DNA from: Hemibagrus wyckioides
Lineage: Eukaryota; Chordata; Actinopteri; Siluriformes; Bagridae
Direction of reading: 5' to 3'
NCBI RefSeq assembly: GCF_019097595.1
Contig: NC_080727.1
Coordinates: 8,702,001-8,766,000, forward strand
Length of the DNA stretch: 64,000 nucleotides
The translations under genes were made by a program, and so were the position numbers. The stretch's first letter is position 1. Each line of letters begins with the position of its first letter. This document shows positions 58,993 through 64,000 of the stretch, piece by piece. The notes under the pieces are model-generated. The model had not been told where the DNA came from. It worked only from the letters and a program-made list of their open reading frames with translations, and ran no database searches.

Positions 58993-59281
58993 AATATTAT
59001 ATAACAAAGCAAACTATTTTATAAATTTCTAATTCAGCAAAATTATTATTAGTTATTACTAATCTAGCAAAATGAGATGTACTTACTTTGAGTCTGAAGC
59101 CTGTAGCATAGGTCCCATAGGGACACATATCTCGATGTCCCCATGAGCCCCAGCCCATTCCATTATTAACTTGAATCGTGCCTGAATACGTCCTCTCAAC
59201 TATCTGTCCATTGCTGACACTCATGAGCTGCCCAAAGCAGAGAACTAACATAGGCAAAACAATACTGCTCACAAACCCCAT
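55609..59281 (-). CDS. Vitelline membrane outer layer protein 1-like, copy B
   Basis: Exons on the minus strand: 59087-59281, 58709-58833, 56062-56175 and 55609-55789, with the same lengths and phases as copy A, giving 204 residues and no disabling change. The signal peptide is identical to that of A. The three repeats read [26 protein letters not shown] and [11 protein letters not shown]. The usual GDDTALN signature is intact in repeats 1 and 2 (GDDTAANN in the latter) but reads GDNTALND in repeat 3. Divergence from A is low in exon 1 (2 of 65 residues) and high in exon 4 (about 15 of 59). Intron 2 carries a 1.5-kb Tc1 and intron 1 a GATA array. The exon 3 donor 'aag|gttgta' is weaker than that of A. 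The 3' UTR differs from A. It is probably a secreted product with a possibly altered third repeat. Confidence 0.93.
56290..57833 (+). mobile_element. Tc1-like element, subfamily IV (long terminal repeats), in VMO1-B intron 2
   Basis: TA-flanked ends start 'cagtgagggaaaaaatta' and finish 'attttttccctcactg'. Inverted repeats extend about 200 bp inward (shared words 'atgatcagtctgtaatttta' and 'aaaatgcaaatcaatgtaga' in reverse), the IR/DR layout known from salmonid-type Tc1 elements. It lies opposite to the host gene's direction. A segment between 57208 and 57212, where the central transposase 'HGGGNIMLWG' part should be, is deleted. Confidence 0.93.
56658..57164 (+). pseudogene. Tc1 transposase remnant, subfamily IV
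   Basis: It starts [20 protein letters not shown] and keeps the paired-type DNA-binding part to about residue 110. The first catalytic Asp is replaced: the motif reads LWSNET where LWSDET is usual. A TGG-to-TAG change ends the frame at 57162-57164. Downstream pieces (57165-57620) continue in other frames up to the SPDLNP-type region near 57418-57440 and a 3' end near 57617. No functional transposase can be made. Confidence 0.9.
58853..58993 (-). repeat. (GATA)n array inside VMO1-B intron 1
   Basis: About 34 TATC units on the plus strand (GATA in the gene's sense), with one TAAC interruption near 58938. Its edge lies only about 20 bases upstream of the exon 2 acceptor, so it occupies the branch-point region. 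The matching intron in copy A has no such array. Confidence 0.95.
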
Positions 59282-59402
59282 GATTTCTGATCAACCTAGA
59301 TAAAAAAAAAAGTCAGGTTACTAGCTGCTCAAAATCTTCCTTGCTGAAACAAGTAACCAAATTCTATGCAAACTAAAGACACACTGAGACTGCTTATAAC
59401 TG

Positions 59403-59436
59403 TTTATATGCTGTCACTTCCACAAAATGCTATTGG
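59403..59436 (-). promoter_or_regulatory. VMO1 copy B core promoter (TATA and CCAAT)
   Basis: TATAAA on the minus strand at 59403-59408 and CCAAT at 59432-59436, the same arrangement as for copy A. Sequence identity to the copy A flank persists for about 250 bp upstream of the start codon, so the pair may be co-regulated. Confidence 0.6.
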
Positions 59437-59604
59437 TTGCCTGAGTTACTCCTCTTTCTGTAAACTAAGAAACGTGACAGCATGCACATATGTGTACATA
59501 AATAGAAATAACCTGTTAACCTTTGGTCATCCAAATCCCAGATTTCAAAACATGAAACTAATAAACAGGATTCTAGATAAAAATGAACTAAGCGTTTTTC
59601 AGTA

Positions 59605-60360
59605 AGGCCTCGGTACACATTTTGACCTGGCCTGAAAATGGTTTAATTAACCTCAATGTGAACAACAACAACAGTGTAGTTGATAGACATATATGTTACT
59701 ATTTGGGGAGAGATTTAAAAACCTTTTATCTTCACATGGAAATACCAATGAATGTAAGAATATGCCAAGGTTCTCCCTCTTCCCTTATTTAATTTAATTT
59801 AATGATGAATTGAATCGTTTACATTGTGTACTCTTTTAAATGGTTTAAATTGCTGATCTAGATTTCTATATCATTACAGGAAAATATATTTGAACATATT
59901 CAAGATTAGGAGATTGTTAAGCTCTAGTTTATCAAGAACAATAAATATTTCAAATAAAGACAAAAAACTCACAAAAATTGTTAAGCTGATAACATTTTCT
60001 ATTTCTTTAATTAATTTAAAACTTACTTTCCATTAAAGTACAGGATAAGCAGGATAACAAATCTGACTAAATCATCAGTGAGTACATTTTTGTGATTAGT
60101 AAAAAATGATATTACTATAATTAACTCAGATATTTGATTTCATGAGAAATAAAAAGATTGTTTACTTTAGTTGTTGTTCTTGTTCTTCTCTTGTCAATCC
60201 ATGCTGCAAAACAGAAACCAAATATCAAAATGAGGTGAATCGGTCAAAAAGGAGTTCTCCTGTTTAAGCGTTTTCATTTCCTTTTTCTGCAGCCATCTGA
60301 ATAGCAACACACTGCCAAAAAAGTTTTTCCATTTGTAATACAGATTTGGTTAGAAATGTA
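59605..60360. other. Gene-free stretch between VMO1 copies B and C
   Basis: AT-rich, with no exon or mobile element that I recognise. Confidence 0.5.
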
Positions 60361-60362
60361 CC

Positions 60363-60750
60363 TTAGTAGCAGCAAAAGAAGCGGGCATTATTAAGACTGG
60401 TGTCATCCCCTATGCCCTGAGGCGACTCCACTTTTGTTTGGATACCACAAATCCCAGTTCCACCACAAAGTGAGCTCCAGGAACTTTTTGTTACCTTTGA
60501 GAGAGTATCGGATGTGTGGTTTATTGTGAGTTACTAAATATCTTATGTTGTTAGCAGTGCTATCATCCAAGGCCCATCCCTGATAACTTTGTACTTGCAG
60601 TTGGAAAGATGTTAGCACTCCACTGGGGCACCAAAGGTTCTGTGTCCAAGACCCCCAGCTGTAAAATCAACAGTTACTAATACTAATACAACCATCACCA
60701 CTAGTACTACTGCTACTACAAATTATTATTATTATTACTATTATTATTAT

Positions 60751-60782
<32 letters not shown>

Positions 60783-61650
60783 ATATGGGAAAAATTGTCA
60801 AATGCTAAGTAAATAATACAACTTATCAGTTCAGTGGTTTAAATCATATGACCTATGGTTTTCTATTCTTAATTATGACACTGAAACATTTTCTTGTGTA
60901 TCATATGCAGGTCCTGTAGGTCTTGTATCTATGCATATAATATTTAGAACATATTGCATGCCTTATTTCCTCTGTATGCAATATTTCATACATGGGCAAG
61001 AAACACACACAATGTTTAATTTTTTTTTTACCTTACATCAGATCTGACAGTTGTGTAGCTCCCATCGTTACCGTTGGAACCGATGGGTTTAGAGCAGTAA
61101 AGAGCGATTCCATTTAGGGCTGTGTCATAATAAATCCCCTGATATGACTCAAACAAAAAAACCAACCAAAGAAACAAAAATACTTTTGCAGTTAAGATCA
61201 TTTTTAATTTAAATTAAATTTGCAGGATGTTTTAATCTGTGCATTTTACCCAAACTATACCACTCCATATTGCAGAGTGTTATTGTTACAGTCTGTGGCT
61301 CACTGGTATCATTCAACTCCTCTTTGCTTTACATGGTTTAATGCATTGTTGACTGTTACATCACCATTTAATGCACTTATAAAAATATAATATCTGTAGT
61401 TAGATCACAAAATGTGATGTTGTATATTATAGAATATTGCAAAAATTGCTAATTAGTAATTACTAACCCTTGAAAATGAGTTGTACTCACCTTGAGGCTA
61501 AAGCCAGTAGCATAGGTGCCTGTAGGACACCACTCTGAAATTCCCTATGTTCCCCAGATGTGTCCATTAGGCACAAAGATCGAACAGGGAAGCGGGCTGA
61601 TAATTTTGCTTTGTGTGTCATTGCAGAGGCAAAACAAGCACAAAATACAT
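60363..61650 (-). pseudogene. VMO1-like copy C, broken
   Basis: On the minus strand, an exon-1-like part (about 61640-61491) reads VPNGHIWGT, then a stop (TGG to TAG), then [18 protein letters not shown]; its leader is frameshifted. An exon-2-like part (about 61152-61032) reads [18 protein letters not shown], but its AG acceptor is poor. An exon-3-like part (60658-60542) reads WGSWTQNLWCPSGVL and DDSTANNIR. Exon 4 follows directly: the donor GT is AT and almost the whole intron is gone, with a shift before [20 protein letters not shown] and the end CCY-stop. Its sequence is closer to the general VMO1 pattern (VPNG) than to A or B, so it split off earlier. Confidence 0.85.
60750..60780. repeat. 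(TAG)n run
   Basis: About ten TAG units follow an ATT-rich run at 60721-60749, in the intron-like gap between exon parts 3 and 2 of copy C. Confidence 0.9.
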
Positions 61651-61654
61651 TCTT

Positions 61655-62198
61655 TTAGATTGAGCTGAAACTAGTGAAACTTTTATCAGGTAATCAGAAT
61701 GATTCTCCCTGCAAAAGTGCTCATTCTTACTGCACATGCTACTGTTTATAAACTCTACCTAGCCAATCAGTGCAAAGTATGATATCAGTATAGACGGCAA
61801 TTATCACATTTTTTCTTCAAATATTTGGCATTAATCTAAGTAGAAAATGTTAAACTGGTATAAGTTCATTAGTTCGATTTCTTCCTAGTTCAAAATCATT
61901 TGTGATGCAAAGGACTGGCATCCCATAGTTTGTTTTTACTATAAATAAATAAACATGGAACTATTAGTAAATATTAACTTATGCAAAAATGAGTGTGTGT
62001 GTGTGTGTGTGTGATGACTGCAGTTAATTATGTTTGTTGCATGTGTTGGTTGTCAGCACACTGACTTAATTGTACTGTATGGTGTAAATCTTTAAATCAC
62101 GGACTGCTTACATAACACAATTTAGTGAATAATTTAGTTCTGAATGTATTTTGTGAAAACTGAAGTTTTGTGATATATTCCATGATAGTACGTCAAAA

Positions 62199-62249
<51 letters not shown>

Positions 62250-62535
62250 AATAATAATAATAATAAATAGAACATATTTTGTAATACAAGAAAGATTTAC
62301 CAGAAAGGATAATGAGCATAAATAATAGAGTGTTTTGTCCTGTCCTAGTTATGTAACACTGTAGAGATGTTAAACATTTCCTTGTCCTTCACGTCAATAA
62401 ATAAATTAGATTTAGTTACTTAGTTTTTAGAGCTTTTTTGTTATATTATACATTATATTGTATTTTTGGGGCAATTCATCTAAATGCAATATACCACAGG
62501 AAAAAAAAATAGAAGCTTGTTTTTACTAAATGACT

Positions 62536-62619
<84 letters not shown>

Positions 62620-63700
62620 AATGAAATACTGAAATCTCTTATTTGGTACATGATCCTTTGTGAAGGCCTTTTTACTTTGAGATGTCTCTAGAACTTGACT
62701 GGATTTCACTTGTGGCAACTTGAATTTGCACATACTTGTGTTTATATAATCACAGTGTGTATATGATCACAGTGCAGGTCATGAAGTGCAAGAAACTGTA
62801 TGTCGATCTCCGTGATTAAACTGTGTTGAGACATGGATCTCTCCAAGTCTAAAAAGCCATATAGAAGATGCTAAAAATAAAAGCTTTTCAACAGCAACAG
62901 TATTTTTGAGTAATTTTAGTTTTTGATTTAAATTTGAATAATTCTAAACAGTAAGTTTATTGTTTATAACAGAACTGATATTTTTACATTCCTGCTCCAG
63001 TGTTCCATGGTTCTCCTGAAATAAAAGATAAAAGAATGGTTATATTGCTTAGTATATAAATAAAACTGAACTCTGAATTGGCCAACTGGAAAAACCTTTC
63101 AGTTTAAGAACTACTTACTTGAAATCTCACTGGAATGGAAAACTAGTGCTCTTATGATTAAGAAATTGTTTTAAATAATATTTTCACTATGGAACAATGG
63201 AACAGTTTAGGGTGATTTTTTTGGTTACATTCATTTTGTTCATTTTCACTTTAGGTATTTGTTCCCTGTAACACTCCTAATCTCTAATTCTAACGATTTT
63301 TGCTTAGTCTACGTTCTACCCGGATTTTTATGCATACCATGAACATATGTGACGCTAACTGATGATGTAAATGATGGAATTTAAGCCACAGTTCCAAAAA
63401 ACACTAGATCTAATTACTGTAGTTTGGGAACCAAATTGCCTGAGAACTATAATCCCAGTTTATTTCCTTGTTACTGAACACTAAAATATATTCCTGTAAT
63501 GTAAAGAAACATTTTAGATTGACGTGGATTATTTATTGTGAATCTGATGGTTGTCAAATGAAACGTGGTGGACAACTGACACACCCTTCTTTGTTATTTG
63601 ACACAGCAGATTCCAGAAAGAGATAAAAAAAAAGGGTGAAGTTAACATGTCTGAGTGTTTCCATGTCAGTTAGTTTTATTCATTCATTCATTCATTCATT
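61655..63700. other. Gene-free stretch with several microsatellites
   Basis: It contains GT (about 61990-62011), ATT then AAT (62203-62268), AAAG (62536-62620) and ATTC (about 63679-63704) arrays. No gene recognised. Confidence 0.55.
62536..62620 (+). repeat. (AAAG)n microsatellite
   Basis: About 21 AAAG units, homopurine on the plus strand and so able to form triplex DNA. Confidence 0.97.
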
Positions 63701-63705
63701 CATTG

Positions 63706-64000
63706 TGTCCGGAGCCGGGTCGGGGGGGCAGCAGTCTAAGCAGGGCTGCCCAGACTTTCCTCTCCCTAGACACTTCCTCCAACACTTCCCGGGGAATTCC
63801 AAGGTGTTCCCAGGTCAGCCGAGAGACATAGTCCCTCCATAGTCCTGGGTCTTCCCCGGGGTCTCTTCCCGGTGGTGCATGCCCGGAACACCTCCCCAGG
63901 GAGACGTCCAGGAGGCATCCAAAACAGATGCCCGAGCCACCTCAACTGGCCCCTTTCGATGTGGAGGAGTAGCCGCTCTGCTCTGAGCTCCTCCTGGGTC
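63706..64000. repeat. GC-rich dispersed repeat, cut by window end
   Basis: A sharp change to GC-rich sequence ('gcagtctaagcagggctgcc', 'ccaggtcagccgagagacat', 'tggaggagtagccgctctgc') that I recognise as a common teleost interspersed repeat, probably LINE-derived. I cannot assign its class with confidence. It continues beyond position 64000. Confidence 0.6.

Noticed and set aside
58853..58993. Possible CRISPR-like or satellite array
   Set aside because: The period is four bases with no spacers. It is a simple GATA/TATC microsatellite in a vertebrate intron.

Overview
The window looks like teleost fish nuclear DNA. It is AT-rich and full of microsatellites. It carries at least five Tc1-like subfamilies, fragments of RTE- and L2-type LINEs, Ty3/gypsy, hAT and tRNA-type SINEs, and its genes have short exons with GT-AG introns. 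The SINE modules and the Tc1 terminal sequences resemble those I know from otophysan fish, catfishes in particular. That placement is inference.

Layout: 1-25,000 has no coding gene I can support, only Tc1 remnants (5.9, 7.2, 10, 10.9, 14.9, 16.8 and 18.5 kb), SINE pieces, long GA/GT/AT tracts and a CpG-rich patch near 22.4-23.0 kb. 25,025-40,890 (+ strand) is a complete WDR91 gene: a noncoding first exon plus 15 coding exons that join without a frame error into 730 codons (LisH, coiled coil, disordered linker, WD40 propeller). One intron (29,282-29,830) has the signature of a U12-type AT-AC intron. Four introns carry Tc1-derived DNA: an almost full Tc1 whose transposase frame is open and in phase with the LisH exon, and three fold-back Tc1 derivatives, one of them split by a decayed RTE-type LINE.

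43,740-61,650 (- strand) is a tandem cluster of VMO1-like secreted proteins. Copy A (43,740-45,744) and copy B (55,609-59,281) are both intact, with four exons and 204 codons. Copy C (60,363-61,650) is a broken relic. A and B lie in a segmental duplication that also includes the promoter and a downstream block (42.35-42.66 kb and 51.06-51.37 kb). The B unit was stretched by L2, SINE, Tc1 and tetranucleotide-repeat insertions. Between the units lie a deleted Ty3/gypsy element (46.9-48.5 kb) and a decayed hAT element (48.6-49.5 kb). The last 2.3 kb holds microsatellites and a repeat running off the edge.

The two gene groups have no evident functional link. WDR91 is an endosomal housekeeping factor, and VMO1 proteins are secreted three-repeat beta-prism proteins. 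The most unusual points are the AT-AC intron, the LisH/transposase read-through frame, the cluster of hairpin-forming Tc1 derivatives just after WDR91 5' splice sites, and the uneven divergence of the VMO1 pair.
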